From positions 1 through 64,000 of the forward strand of contig CAKUYQ010000011.1 of NCBI GenBank assembly GCA_934717185.1: a stretch of DNA of 64,000 bases, in the 5' to 3' direction. The stretch is from an uncultured Bacteroidales bacterium (GTDB taxonomy: Bacteria; Bacteroidota; Bacteroidia; Bacteroidales; UBA932). Of this stretch, positions 35,424 to 44,680 are shown in pieces; position 1 is the stretch's first letter; each line of letters opens with the position of its first letter. The notes under the pieces were generated by a model. That model saw nothing but the letters and a program-made list of their open reading frames with translations, was not told the origin of the DNA and made no database searches. Both the position numbers and the translations under genes were made by a program.

Positions 35424-36881
35424 ATGGATGAGAATGGTATGGTAAAACCGGCTAACTGGAGTTCCAGAAAGTCTATAATAAAGGTTATTGGTGTTGGCGG
35501 TGGTGGCAGCAACGCAGTGTCTGAGATGTTCCGTACAGGAATAAAGGATGTGGAATTTATGATCTGCAACACAGATGTCCAAGCCCTTGAATCATCTGAG
35601 GTTGGAGAGAGAATAGCATTGGGATCCGATATTACCAGAGGTCTTGGTGCGGGGTGTGATCCGGAAAGGGGAAGGAAGGCGGCATCCGAGTCTGTAGATG
35701 CCATAAAAAACTCCCTTAAGAATGGTATTGAGATGACCTTCATAACCGCCGGAATGGGTGGTGGTACCGGTACAGGCGCAGCCCCGGTTGTTGCGCAGGT
35801 ATCAAAGGAGATGGGGCTGCTCACCGTTGGTGTAGTCACACTCCCTTTTAGAGATGAGGGCAAAGAGTTTGTACGCAGAGCTATCAAAGGTATTAAGGAG
35901 CTTCAAAAACATGTTGATTCTCTGCTTATTATAGACAACCAGAAATTATACGAAGTATATGGAGACCTTACGGTTGTAGATGCGTTCCCTAAGGTTGATG
36001 CCGTGCTTAATACAGCTGTAAAAAGTATAGCGGAGCTGATAACCAAGAGGGGATATATAAATGTAGACTTTGCAGACGTAAAGATGATTATGAAGGATGG
36101 CGGCATGGCAATTATGGGTGAGGGTGAGGCTGATGGTCCCGACAGAGCCATTGAGGCAGTCCAAAGGGCTTTTGAATCTCCGCTGCTTAACGACTGCGAT
36201 CTCTCAACGGTTAAAGGAGCGCTTGTGAACATAACATCAAGCAAAGAGGAGGGCAACCTTACCATGGCCGAACTGTCTCAGATTATGGATTATGTGAACA
36301 ACTATACCGGGAATCAGGTAAACAAGTTCAAAAGAGGTGTTGTGTTTGACGAGTCTATGGGGACAAAGATACGGATTACCATTGTTGCCACCGGATTCAA
36401 TGTACAGAACCTGCCGCTCGTTTCCGAAGATGATGAGGAGATTGTTGTAATGGGAGACAGATACAGCAATTCATTCTCCGCACCGTCAACCGGAACAGTA
36501 AAAAGGGTTGTAATAGATGAAGAGACTATAAACGACGTGCAGCAACCCTCTCAAGACACATCTAACTACAGCAAGACAGGATTTGTAGAGGCCCCTCATG
36601 TAGAAGAGATTAGTGCAGTTATCCCCAAACAGGAGGTAAAACCTTACGAAAGGCCTAAAGGAAAACCTGCCCTTATATTGGAGGCGGATGACGACATCAC
36701 ACTCCTTGAAACAGTTCCGGCCTTTAAACGCAGGAATCTTGCAAAGAGAGAGACAGAAAGCAGGTCTGCTTCCGTAGAACATAATTTTAACGGGACGCCC
36801 GAAAGAATGAAATTGGAGGAGGTAGATGGGATACAGACACTTGAAACAGACAATTCATTTTTACACAGAACACAAGATTAA
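35424..36881 (+). CDS. ftsZ: Cell division GTPase FtsZ
   Basis: FtsZ forms the division ring. The 485-residue protein has VIGVGGGGSNAV, NTDVQAL, the tubulin signature GMGGGTGTGAAP and the T7 loop with NVDFADVK. A variable linker of about 130 residues leads to a C-terminal peptide (LETDNSFLHRTQD) of the kind that binds FtsA. The linker makes it longer than E. coli FtsZ, as is usual in Bacteroidota. Confidence 0.98.
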   Translation: MDENGMVKPANWSSRKSIIKVIGVGGGGSNAVSEMFRTGIKDVEFMICNTDVQALESSEVGERIALGSDITRGLGAGCDPERGRKAASESVDAIKNSLKNGIEMTFITAGMGGGTGTGAAPVVAQVSKEMGLLTVGVVTLPFRDEGKEFVRRAIKGIKELQKHVDSLLIIDNQKLYEVYGDLTVVDAFPKVDAVLNTAVKSIAELITKRGYINVDFADVKMIMKDGGMAIMGEGEADGPDRAIEAVQRAFESPLLNDCDLSTVKGALVNITSSKEEGNLTMAELSQIMDYVNNYTGNQVNKFKRGVVFDESMGTKIRITIVATGFNVQNLPLVSEDDEEIVVMGDRYSNSFSAPSTGTVKRVVIDEETINDVQQPSQDTSNYSKTGFVEAPHVEEISAVIPKQEVKPYERPKGKPALILEADDDITLLETVPAFKRRNLAKRETESRSASVEHNFNGTPERMKLEEVDGIQTLETDNSFLHRTQD

Positions 36882-36905
36882 CAACACAATACAGAGGCTA
36901 TTATC

Positions 36906-38657
36906 ATGAGAAAAAGAAGAGTAAGATTTGCCCCCAGTCCTACAGGCCCGCTACACATGGGTGGTGTTAGGACAGCCCTGTACAACTATTTGTACGCAAA
37001 ACAGGAGGATGGAGATTTTATCCTCAGAATAGAGGACACAGATTCACAACGGTTTGTACCCGGTGCAGAGAAGTATATAATAGATTCGCTCCGCTGGTGC
37101 GGCATATACCCCGACGAAGGGGTTGATGCAGATGGGAATGTTGTTGAGGTTGCTTCCGAGAGGCATCCTCATGCCCCATACAGACAATCGCAGCGCAAGC
37201 ATCTGTACAGACAATATGCAGACCAACTTATAGCCTCCGGCAACGCATATTATGCCTTTGATAGCGCCGAAGAGCTTGATGCACGCAGAAAAGAGGCTGA
37301 GGCACGCAAAGAGACCTTTGTCTACAACCATAAGTCAAGGATGGAACTTAGGAACTCTCTTACTCTTCCTCCCGACGAGGTAGAGAGGCTTCTTAAGGAG
37401 ACAACCAACTGGACTGTAAGGTTCAAGACACCTGAGAACAGGGTGGTTAAGATGGACGATCTTATACGCGGCCATATTGAAGTTAACTCAGACACGTTAG
37501 ATGACAAAGTTTTATGGAAACGTGCAGATGAACTTCCAACATACCATCTTGCAAACATAGTGGATGACCATCTGATGGAGATAACGGAGGTTATACGTGG
37601 CGAAGAGTGGTTGCCATCTCTTCCACTGCATTACCTGCTTTACGAAGCATTCGGATGGCAGAAATCACAACCGCGGTTCGCACACCTTTCCCTGCTGTTA
37701 AAGCCGGATGGCAAAGGGAAACTAAGCAAAAGGGATGGCGACAGGCTTGGATTTCCTGTGTTTCCTTTGGAATGGGTTTCTCCAACCGGAGAGATTTCAC
37801 GCGGATACAGGGAGGATGGCTACTTCCCGGATGCCTTTATAAATATGTTGGCACTACTCGGCTGGAACCCTGGAACGGAACAGGAACTTTTCACCATAGA
37901 TGAATTGGTTAAGGCATTCTCACTTGACAGAGTTATCAAATCCGGTGCAAGATTCAACCCTGAAAAGGCCAAATGGTTTAATCAGGAGTACCTGCGCAAA
38001 CGCTCGCCAAAAGAGCTCGCACAAGATTTCCTGCCTATCCTTAACGAGAAGTTGGAAGAGGTGACCAAATCAAACGGAGATTCTGTAATTGTTGGCAACG
38101 GACATATACCTTTCAAATATGTGGTAATGGTTTGCAACCTTATAAAAGAGCGTGCCCATTTTGTAAAGGATTTTTGGAATATAGCACACTACCTTTTTGC
38201 TTCACCAACCACATACGCAGCAGCAGATGTAAAGAAATTCTTTACGCCCGAGGTTAAACCGCTGATAGAGCAGGTTTATAAGCATATTGAAAATATGGAG
38301 TTCAAAGATTTTTGGCAACTGCACGAGTGCTGTGGACACGGCCATAACGAGCATAATAATAATGAGCATCACTGCTGCAAGAACTCTCAGCAGACTAACG
38401 GAATCTGCAGCAATTTGGCAGATTTCTTAGAGAAGAAGGATATGCAGGTTCACACTATAGAGGAGGCTTTAACAGGTTTTATTAAAGAGAACGGATGGAA
38501 GATGGGACAGATAATGAATACCTTAAGGCTTTTCTTTGTAGGGGAGGCAAAAGGATTGGGAATAGCGGATATCATATTCTTTATTGGAAAAGAGGAGGCT
38601 TTGCGCAGGATAAAAGCCGGGATTGAGGCTAAGGCTAAAGCTATATGCTGCTATTAA
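36906..38657 (+). CDS. gltX: Glutamyl-tRNA synthetase with a His/Cys-rich insertion
   Basis: GltX charges tRNA-Glu. The class I motifs are present: PSPTGPLHMGG (HIGH equivalent) and KLSKRDG (KMSKS equivalent, about residue 271). At 583 residues it is about 75 longer than common Bacteroidales GltX. Part of the excess is an insertion in the anticodon-binding half at residues 473-502, with HECCGHGHNEHNNNEHHCC: seven His and four Cys in that 19-residue core. The C-terminus has an added EAKAKAICCY tail encoded by GCTAAGGCTAAAGCT, resembling the hexamers of the intergenic repeats. A single gltX-type enzyme downstream of ftsZ is plausible for this group; the insertion may bind metal. Confidence 0.95.
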   Translation: MRKRRVRFAPSPTGPLHMGGVRTALYNYLYAKQEDGDFILRIEDTDSQRFVPGAEKYIIDSLRWCGIYPDEGVDADGNVVEVASERHPHAPYRQSQRKHLYRQYADQLIASGNAYYAFDSAEELDARRKEAEARKETFVYNHKSRMELRNSLTLPPDEVERLLKETTNWTVRFKTPENRVVKMDDLIRGHIEVNSDTLDDKVLWKRADELPTYHLANIVDDHLMEITEVIRGEEWLPSLPLHYLLYEAFGWQKSQPRFAHLSLLLKPDGKGKLSKRDGDRLGFPVFPLEWVSPTGEISRGYREDGYFPDAFINMLALLGWNPGTEQELFTIDELVKAFSLDRVIKSGARFNPEKAKWFNQEYLRKRSPKELAQDFLPILNEKLEEVTKSNGDSVIVGNGHIPFKYVVMVCNLIKERAHFVKDFWNIAHYLFASPTTYAAADVKKFFTPEVKPLIEQVYKHIENMEFKDFWQLHECCGHGHNEHNNNEHHCCKNSQQTNGICSNLADFLEKKDMQVHTIEEALTGFIKENGWKMGQIMNTLRLFFVGEAKGLGIADIIFFIGKEEALRRIKAGIEAKAKAICCY

Positions 38658-38718
38658 TTGGCAATAAACTTTGTCATTATTTGTTCATTTGATGCAGAAG
38701 CTTCATTCGGTACAATAG

Positions 38719-38753
38719 TAAAGGGCGGTACAATATTGATGTGCCGCCCTTTA
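38719..38753. terminator. Bidirectional intrinsic terminator after gltX and the rnf operon
   Basis: AAAGGGCGG at 38720-38728 pairs with CCGCCCTTT at 38744-38752 around a 15-base loop, with flanking T and A residues. It lies between the convergent gltX and TPR genes. Confidence 0.85.
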
Positions 38754-38786
38754 TATTTATAGCTTTGTGCTTATAGCAATACCCCA

Positions 38787-39086
38787 TTACGGATTCATCA
38801 AATCTGTATTTCTAAAGTTAAGAATCTCATAAATCGAATCTATGGCAGTTGCAGCAGGAGACGCCGGGTCTATTAACTTTGCACGATTATATGCATTTAT
38901 TGCCTCACCCCACATCTGTTGCCTGCGGTAGATACCACCAAGAAGATACCACGCGTAAGCATTACTCTCCTCAACCTTTAAAAGCTCTATCAATTGAGAA
39001 TATGCTTCGTCAACTTTTGACTCTCTAAGCAGTGCCTCTATCTCCAAAACTGTCATAACCTCCTGTATTGCTCTTTTCTTTTCCAT
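38787..39086 (-). CDS. TPR protein at the end of the rnf operon
   Basis: This 99-residue protein is built of two to three tetratricopeptide repeats (AYAWYLLGGIYRRQQMWGEAINAYNRA, split at GGIYRR, is a textbook unit). It has no signal peptide or membrane segment, so it should be cytoplasmic. It begins nine bases after rnfA and is cotranscribed with it. Proteins of this size commonly close rnf operons in Bacteroidales; a role in assembling or regulating the complex is inference. Confidence 0.85.
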   Translation of the reverse strand: MEKKRAIQEVMTVLEIEALLRESKVDEAYSQLIELLKVEESNAYAWYLLGGIYRRQQMWGEAINAYNRAKLIDPASPAATAIDSIYEILNFRNTDLMNP

Positions 39087-39095
39087 CTGTGTTTA

Positions 39096-39701
39096 CTATT
39101 TTACCAAGCCGGAGAATCCCATAAATGCCATAGCCAATATACTGGCTGTTATAAGGGCAATCGGAATCCCTTTAAATGCCTTAGGAACATTTGAAAGCTC
39201 TATCTGTTCTCTTATTCCTGCAAAAATAGTTAAAGAAAGGCCAAATCCAAGCGCTGTTGCAACGGCATATACTACAGACTCCGCAAGATTAAACATATGA
39301 GGAGCCTCACCTCCAAAACCAAACTCCTTTGAAACAACAACTATAGCTATACCTAAAACGGCACAGTTGGTTGTTATAAGAGGAAGGAATATTCCCAAAG
39401 CCTGATAAAGAGCAGGGCTTACCTTCTTAAGAATAATCTCCACCATCTGAACAAGTGCAGCAATAACCAATATGAAGGTGATTGTTTGCATGAACTCAAT
39501 ATTCAGCGGAACCAAAATATAGTACTGCACCAAGTATGTAAAGAGTGTTGCAATGGCCATTACAAAACATACTGCACTGCCCATTCCTATTGCAGTTGAT
39601 ACCTTATTGGAAACGCCCAAAAACGGACATATTCCAAGGAATTGCGACAATACGATATTATTTACGAATATCGCAGATATAATTATTAAAATATATTCCA
39701 T
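39096..39701 (-). CDS. rnfA: Rnf complex subunit A
   Basis: RnfA is an integral membrane subunit of the ion-pumping ferredoxin:NAD+ oxidoreductase. The 201-residue protein has six membrane segments with the family landmarks [15 protein letters not shown] near the start and TTNCAVLG in the middle; the Cys residues in the two inverted half-repeats are thought to hold a [2Fe-2S] cluster with RnfE. It lies 24 bases after rnfE. Confidence 0.96.
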   Translation of the reverse strand: MEYILIIISAIFVNNIVLSQFLGICPFLGVSNKVSTAIGMGSAVCFVMAIATLFTYLVQYYILVPLNIEFMQTITFILVIAALVQMVEIILKKVSPALYQALGIFLPLITTNCAVLGIAIVVVSKEFGFGGEAPHMFNLAESVVYAVATALGFGLSLTIFAGIREQIELSNVPKAFKGIPIALITASILAMAFMGFSGLVK

Positions 39702-39725
39702 ATCAATTAATATTTACAGTATGTA

Positions 39726-40307
39726 CTATTTTTTTAAATACTTGTTAAACAGGACCATCAAATAGCCAAGTACAAGGAATCCGCCCGGAGCCAAAACAAA
39801 CGCAAGCACTCCGTCTGCAGGGGCAATCTTACAGCCGAAAACAGAAAGACCACCAAGCAGCTCCCTTACAAAACCTATTACCGTAAGGCTCAATGAGAAA
39901 CCAAGACCAATACCAAGGCCGTCACAAGCAGACTCAACTACAGAGTGCTTGCAAGCATACGCCTCAGCACGTCCAAGTACAATACAGTTTACAACGATAA
40001 GAGGAATAAACAGGCCCAAAGTCTCATACAGACCGGGTGTAAATGCCTGCATTATAAACTGAAGCACTGTAACAAGCGATGCGATAATAACTATATAGCA
40101 CGGTATCTTTACTTTTGACGGAATGACAGGAGCAACAGCTGAAATAAGCATATTTGACAAAATCAGCACAAACGTTGTTGCCAATCCCATACCAAGACCG
40201 TTTATAGCTGAGGTAGTCGTACCCAAAGTTGGACACATACCCAAGACAAGGACAAACGTAGGATTGTTCTTGATAAGTCCCTCTATTATAATCTTAAATT
40301 TATTCAT
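39726..40307 (-). CDS. rnfE: Rnf complex subunit E
   Basis: RnfE is the membrane paralogue of RnfA. The 193-residue protein has six hydrophobic segments, FVLVLGMCPTLG at the start and VVNCIVLGRAEAYA in the middle, both with the conserved Cys. It overlaps rnfG by eight bases, indicating coupled translation in the order B-C-D-G-E-A. Confidence 0.96.
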   Translation of the reverse strand: MNKFKIIIEGLIKNNPTFVLVLGMCPTLGTTTSAINGLGMGLATTFVLILSNMLISAVAPVIPSKVKIPCYIVIIASLVTVLQFIMQAFTPGLYETLGLFIPLIVVNCIVLGRAEAYACKHSVVESACDGLGIGLGFSLSLTVIGFVRELLGGLSVFGCKIAPADGVLAFVLAPGGFLVLGYLMVLFNKYLKK

Positions 40308-40911
40308 TGTCTGTTCCTCCGGCTACATTATTGTTCTCTTTAATTGAAGTAAATACCTTATACGCACTCTCCAAAGCATCTATATATGCCCTTGAAGTAA
40401 TGGTAGAAGCTGTAATGGCATCCAAATTACCGCCATCCTTTTTAACAGCAAATTTAAAATTAGGATCTGCAGGGTTCTTGCCTTGGAATTGTGTTACGAA
40501 AGGCTGCGACGGATCTGTAATCTTGGCGCCAAGACCGGGAGTCTCTGCATGCGAAATGACAGATACACCTTTAATCTCGCCCGAAGCTGTAAAACCAACC
40601 ATAAGGACAATCTTTCCGCCAAATCCCTTTGTAGTAAAGGATTCTATTGCATAACCTACAGATGTTCCGTTATTTACAGCAGGATAAACGACAAACTTTT
40701 TCCCTTCCATCTCAACCTCATATTTCTCTGCAAAAGGATCATTAGTAAACTCCGGAACCACACCGCCTATGGCGTTATTGATTTTTGCCACCTGTGCGGC
40801 ATCAATAGGTTCTTTCGTAAGAGCATATACTCCGCCCAAAACAGCGGCAGCAGCAAGGCAGACAAGGCTCAATACCACTACCATATTCTTAAATGATGAT
40901 TGTATTGCCAT
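40300..40911 (-). CDS. rnfG: Rnf complex subunit G, flavoprotein
   Basis: RnfG carries covalently bound FMN on the outer face of the membrane. The 203-residue protein has one N-terminal membrane segment and ends with the FMN-binding domain, in which DAITASTITSRA contains the Thr expected to hold FMN by a phosphoester bond. SHAETPGLGAKI is the other typical block. It overlaps rnfD by one base and rnfE by eight. Confidence 0.95.
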   Translation of the reverse strand: MAIQSSFKNMVVVLSLVCLAAAAVLGGVYALTKEPIDAAQVAKINNAIGGVVPEFTNDPFAEKYEVEMEGKKFVVYPAVNNGTSVGYAIESFTTKGFGGKIVLMVGFTASGEIKGVSVISHAETPGLGAKITDPSQPFVTQFQGKNPADPNFKFAVKKDGGNLDAITASTITSRAYIDALESAYKVFTSIKENNNVAGGTDNE

Positions 40912-41906
40912 TATTTTGCCTCCTTTGCAAATCTTTTAGGTTTAACATACATATTAATCAACGGAACCACAGAGTTCATTATAAGAATTGCAAATGAGAT
41001 ACCCTCAGGATAAGCTCCAAATGTTCTTATAAGGATTGTCAGGATTCCAATGCCCACACCATATATAACCATACCTTTTGTACTCATAGGTGAGGTAACA
41101 TAATCTGTAGCCATAAATATAGAGCCTAACAACATACCGCCTGTAAGAAGGTTGAAGATAGGATCTGTGAACTGCTCCGGATTACACAACCAAAGAATCC
41201 CCGAGAATACAAATACCGTTGCAAAAATTGCAATCGGAATATGCGGTTTGATTACCTTTCTAATCAAAAGATATACAAAACCTATCAAAAGAGCTACTGC
41301 AGATATCTCTCCGGAAGAACCTATCCTTGAGAACAACATCTCAATGTAAGAGAAATTATTTGCAGCAAAAATCTCATCCAAAGTCTGTCCGTTTGCCAAG
41401 CCCTCCTTTACAATTCCAAGAGGTGTAGCGCCTGATGTTGCATCCACTAATGAGGATGCTAACCAACTATGAGGAGCTTCCCAATTTGTCATGATTACAG
41501 GGAATGAGACCAAAAGAAAAACACGGGCAACCAAAGCCGGGTTAAAGATATTCTGTCCCAAGCCACCGAATGTCATCTTTGCAACACCTATAGCTATTAT
41601 GGCTCCTACAACAGGTATCCACCATGGAGCGGCAACAGGCAGGTTTAATGACAACAAGACTCCGGTAACAACAGCAGACCAATCACAAATAGTGATTGTG
41701 GACTTCATAAGGTATTTCTCTATCAGATACTCAACTGCAACGCAGGCTACAACACTTATAACCAACAATTTAACAGCAGCAAGACCGAAAAAGAATACCG
41801 AAACGAGAACTGCGGGGACAAGAGCTATAACTACATCCCTCATTAATTTTGCGGTACTCTCTTTCCCGTGAATATGCGGAGAAGGAGATACAATTAATCT
41901 ATTCAT
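40911..41906 (-). CDS. rnfD: Rnf complex subunit D
   Basis: RnfD is a membrane subunit with covalent FMN, related to NqrB. The 331-residue protein has about nine to ten membrane segments, SPSPHIHGKESTAKLM at the start, GGLGQNIFNPALVARVFLL in two parts, and DATSGATPLG, whose Thr is the likely FMN site. GGMLLGSIFMATDYVTSPMS follows. Length is normal. Confidence 0.96.
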   Translation of the reverse strand: MNRLIVSPSPHIHGKESTAKLMRDVVIALVPAVLVSVFFFGLAAVKLLVISVVACVAVEYLIEKYLMKSTITICDWSAVVTGVLLSLNLPVAAPWWIPVVGAIIAIGVAKMTFGGLGQNIFNPALVARVFLLVSFPVIMTNWEAPHSWLASSLVDATSGATPLGIVKEGLANGQTLDEIFAANNFSYIEMLFSRIGSSGEISAVALLIGFVYLLIRKVIKPHIPIAIFATVFVFSGILWLCNPEQFTDPIFNLLTGGMLLGSIFMATDYVTSPMSTKGMVIYGVGIGILTILIRTFGAYPEGISFAILIMNSVVPLINMYVKPKRFAKEAK

Positions 41907-41930
41907 TCTTTATTGTATTGATGTTATAGT

Positions 41931-43262
41931 TTATTTTTTAGGTCTGCTACGCATAATTTTCATCACAGTACCTTTTGCATATCGTATTGTATCAAGCAGC
42001 GGAATATTTGCCGGACAGGTAAACTGGCAGCAACCGCACTCAATACAGTCATAAACCTTGTGCGCCTCAAGATCGTCATATCTTTTGGCCTTACCAAGTT
42101 TATTCAACAGATAAGGTTCCAATCCCATTGGACAGGCAGCAACGCATTTGGCACACCTTATACAGTTGCTCTCCGGTTTCCTTCTTGTCTGCTCCTCAGT
42201 CAAAAAGAGAACAGATGAGGAACCTTTAAGCGTGGGTGCATCCAAGTTGCTAATAGCCTTACCCATCATAGGACCGCCGCTAATAACCTTTGCAGCATTC
42301 TCCGGAACACCGCCAACCTCGGCTATAATTGCGCTTATAGGGGTTCCGACTCTATGTTTATAGTTCCTCTGGGCTGGAGAACATTGGCCTGTAACAGTAA
42401 GTATACCCTCAAACAGAGGTTTGTTCTTCTGTACAGCCTCATAAACAGCAAAAGCAGTTCCAACATTTTGGACAACAGCACCGGTATCTATAGGAAGACC
42501 CATAGATGGCACTCGTCTCCCCACAACTGCATCTATAAGCTGTTTTTCACCGCCCTGCGGATACTTCTTCTTTAAAGGAACAATCTCTATTCCATTATAT
42601 TTTACCGCATGTTCCTGCATTATCCTTATCGCCTCAGGCTTATTCTCTTCAATACCTATAAAGCCTTTGGAAACGCCCAACGCCTTCATCATAATGGCAG
42701 CTCCTATAAGAACCTGCTCCGGCATCTCTACAAGAACACGGTAGTCAGATGTAAGATATGGCTCACACTCGGCTCCGTTTATAATAAGGAATTCGGCCTT
42801 TTTGCCCGGAGGAGGTGAAAGTTTAACACAGGTTGGGAAGGTTGCACCGCCCAAGCCTACTACACCACACTCCTTAATTCTATCTATTATTGCCTTTGCA
42901 TCAAGTTCAACCTCTCTTTTGATATCCGGTGTTCTGTCTATTGTATCAACCCATTCATCCCCCTCAACATTTATGACAACAGCTTTTGTCATATTACCGG
43001 CAAGATCCTTTATCATCTCTATCCCCTTTACAGTACCGGATACAGAGGAGTGGACAGGTGCGGAAATAAAGCCGTTGGCATTTGCTATGAGCTGCCCCAC
43101 CTTAACCTTGTCACCTGCAACTACAATAGGTTCAGCAGGTGCCCCAAGATGCTGAGACATGGAGATATAAGCAATCTGAGGAATTGGAAAATCCTCTATT
43201 TTGGCATCCTTTGATATCTTATTATCGTTTGGATGAACGCCTCCTAATGAAAATGTCCTCAT
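41931..43262 (-). CDS. rnfC: Rnf complex subunit C
   Basis: RnfC is the peripheral subunit that exchanges electrons with NAD and binds FMN. The 443-residue protein has the GVVGLGGATFPTCVKL glycine-rich region, GGEKQLIDAVVGRRVPSMG and, from about residue 365, two [4Fe-4S] motifs CIRCAKCVAACP and CIECGCCQFTCP. No long C-terminal repeat tail is present, unlike the gammaproteobacterial form. It follows rnfB by 11 bases. Confidence 0.97.
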   Translation of the reverse strand: MRTFSLGGVHPNDNKISKDAKIEDFPIPQIAYISMSQHLGAPAEPIVVAGDKVKVGQLIANANGFISAPVHSSVSGTVKGIEMIKDLAGNMTKAVVINVEGDEWVDTIDRTPDIKREVELDAKAIIDRIKECGVVGLGGATFPTCVKLSPPPGKKAEFLIINGAECEPYLTSDYRVLVEMPEQVLIGAAIMMKALGVSKGFIGIEENKPEAIRIMQEHAVKYNGIEIVPLKKKYPQGGEKQLIDAVVGRRVPSMGLPIDTGAVVQNVGTAFAVYEAVQKNKPLFEGILTVTGQCSPAQRNYKHRVGTPISAIIAEVGGVPENAAKVISGGPMMGKAISNLDAPTLKGSSSVLFLTEEQTRRKPESNCIRCAKCVAACPMGLEPYLLNKLGKAKRYDDLEAHKVYDCIECGCCQFTCPANIPLLDTIRYAKGTVMKIMRSRPKK

Positions 43263-43273
43263 TTTACTATATT

Positions 43274-44215
43274 TTAAGCATTGTTAGCAACTTTGTTTTC
43301 TTCTGCCTTTACAGCCTCCTTAGGCTCATCTGCCTTTGGTGTGGCAGGAGTAGCAGGTTTGGCAGCAGCCGGAGCGGCAGCCGGTTTTGGAGGGCGTGGA
43401 GGGAAGTTTACGGCATGAATGGCGCCGGTAGGGCATTCGGCCACACACTTGGTACACATACGACACTTGTTAAAATCTATGTATGCTAAGTTATTCTCCA
43501 ATGTAATAGCTTCAAAAGGACATACTTTAAAGCACTTTCCACATCCTATACAAGCAGCGGTACAAGCCTTTCTTGCCACACCGCCCTTGTCCTTGTTAAC
43601 GCAATCAACATATATACGCCTGCTCTTAGGGCCTTTGTTCCTAAGCTCTATAATAGACCTTGGACACGCTTTTACGCAAGCCCCGCAAGATGTACATTTA
43701 TCCTCATCAACAACAGGCAATCCGGTAGCCTCATCCATAGACAAAGCACCAAATTGGCAAGCTTCAACACAGTCGCCGCATCCAAGGCAACCATATTTAC
43801 AACCTGTATCGCCCGCATATAGCGAGTTCTTGACAGCGCACGACGCAACTCCATCATAATCGTTTGTGCGAGGTCTGTTGGCGCAGGTTCCGTTACATCT
43901 TATAACAGCAACCATAGGCGCCTTTTCTTTAACTTCAAATCCTAAAGCAGCTCCAACTTTCTGCATGGTGGCATTACCGCCAACAGGGCAGTACATAGAA
44001 TCTATATTGCCGGACTTTACGCAATTCTCGGCAAATGCACGGCATCCTGCATATCCGCATCCGCCGCAATTAGCCCCCGGCATAATAGCCTCAACAATGT
44101 CGATTCTTGGATCTTCTTCAACTTTGAATTTCTGTGCTACGAAATATAGCACTACCGCCAGAACAAGCCCCATGATGGTAAGGCTGACCACGGTAATAAT
44201 GATTGTTGTACCCAT
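43274..44215 (-). CDS. rnfB: Rnf complex subunit B, ferredoxin-like
   Basis: RnfB is the presumed entry point for electrons from ferredoxin. The 313-residue protein has an N-terminal membrane helix, the CGGCGYAGCRAF cluster motif of the electron-transfer domain, and several CxxCxxCxxxCP ferredoxin motifs (four [4Fe-4S] clusters in all). A C-terminal tail of about 45 residues is Pro, Ala and Lys rich (PPRPPKPAAAPAAAKPATP) and lacks cysteine, so it is a likely flexible linker. It is four bases after the RseC-family gene. Confidence 0.96.
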   Translation of the reverse strand: MGTTIIITVVSLTIMGLVLAVVLYFVAQKFKVEEDPRIDIVEAIMPGANCGGCGYAGCRAFAENCVKSGNIDSMYCPVGGNATMQKVGAALGFEVKEKAPMVAVIRCNGTCANRPRTNDYDGVASCAVKNSLYAGDTGCKYGCLGCGDCVEACQFGALSMDEATGLPVVDEDKCTSCGACVKACPRSIIELRNKGPKSRRIYVDCVNKDKGGVARKACTAACIGCGKCFKVCPFEAITLENNLAYIDFNKCRMCTKCVAECPTGAIHAVNFPPRPPKPAAAPAAAKPATPATPKADEPKEAVKAEENKVANNA

Positions 44216-44219
44216 TTAA

Positions 44220-44648
44220 TTATTGTTTATCAATTATGAAGACAAAGTTGCTTGCAATCTTCTTCTTGAATAGGAACAGCCCCAAGTAGTACAAACCCAC
44301 TCCAACTACAGAGGATAATCCCACCCAAAGTTCCCCCAATTGCAACATATGCAAAGTTAATAATAAAAATAACAGGATAAACAACGGGACAACATAAGAA
44401 ATAACCACGGCGCGCATCCCCATAGACCTCTTCATTGTTACTGTAACATGCTCTCCAACGCTTAATTTTAAATTATACAGATTAACCGCATCTATAATCT
44501 TATCGGCCTTATCTGCCGCTGTACAAGCACCTTTCGCGTGGCAAGCCGCGCACAGAGATGAAGTTTCAATTTTTACAGAGACAACTTTTGGCGTTATTGA
44601 AATAATTTCGCCGCCATGTCTCACAGTCTTTAAAGAAGTGTCTGACAT
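44220..44648 (-). CDS. SoxR-reducing system RseC family protein
   Basis: This 142-residue membrane protein has an N-terminal cytoplasmic part with SLCAACHAKGACTAADKAD (three Cys with a CxxC motif and one further Cys) and two membrane segments at about residues 75-125. It belongs to the RseC/RsxC-associated family, often the first gene of rnf operons. It lies 32 bases after the DUF3108 gene and four bases before rnfB. A role in cluster assembly or in control of Rnf is inference. Confidence 0.88.
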   Translation of the reverse strand: MSDTSLKTVRHGGEIISITPKVVSVKIETSSLCAACHAKGACTAADKADKIIDAVNLYNLKLSVGEHVTVTMKRSMGMRAVVISYVVPLFILLFLLLTLHMLQLGELWVGLSSVVGVGLYYLGLFLFKKKIASNFVFIIDKQ

Positions 44649-44680
44649 CTGATATTTGTAATAATTTTCTTACTAAAAAT

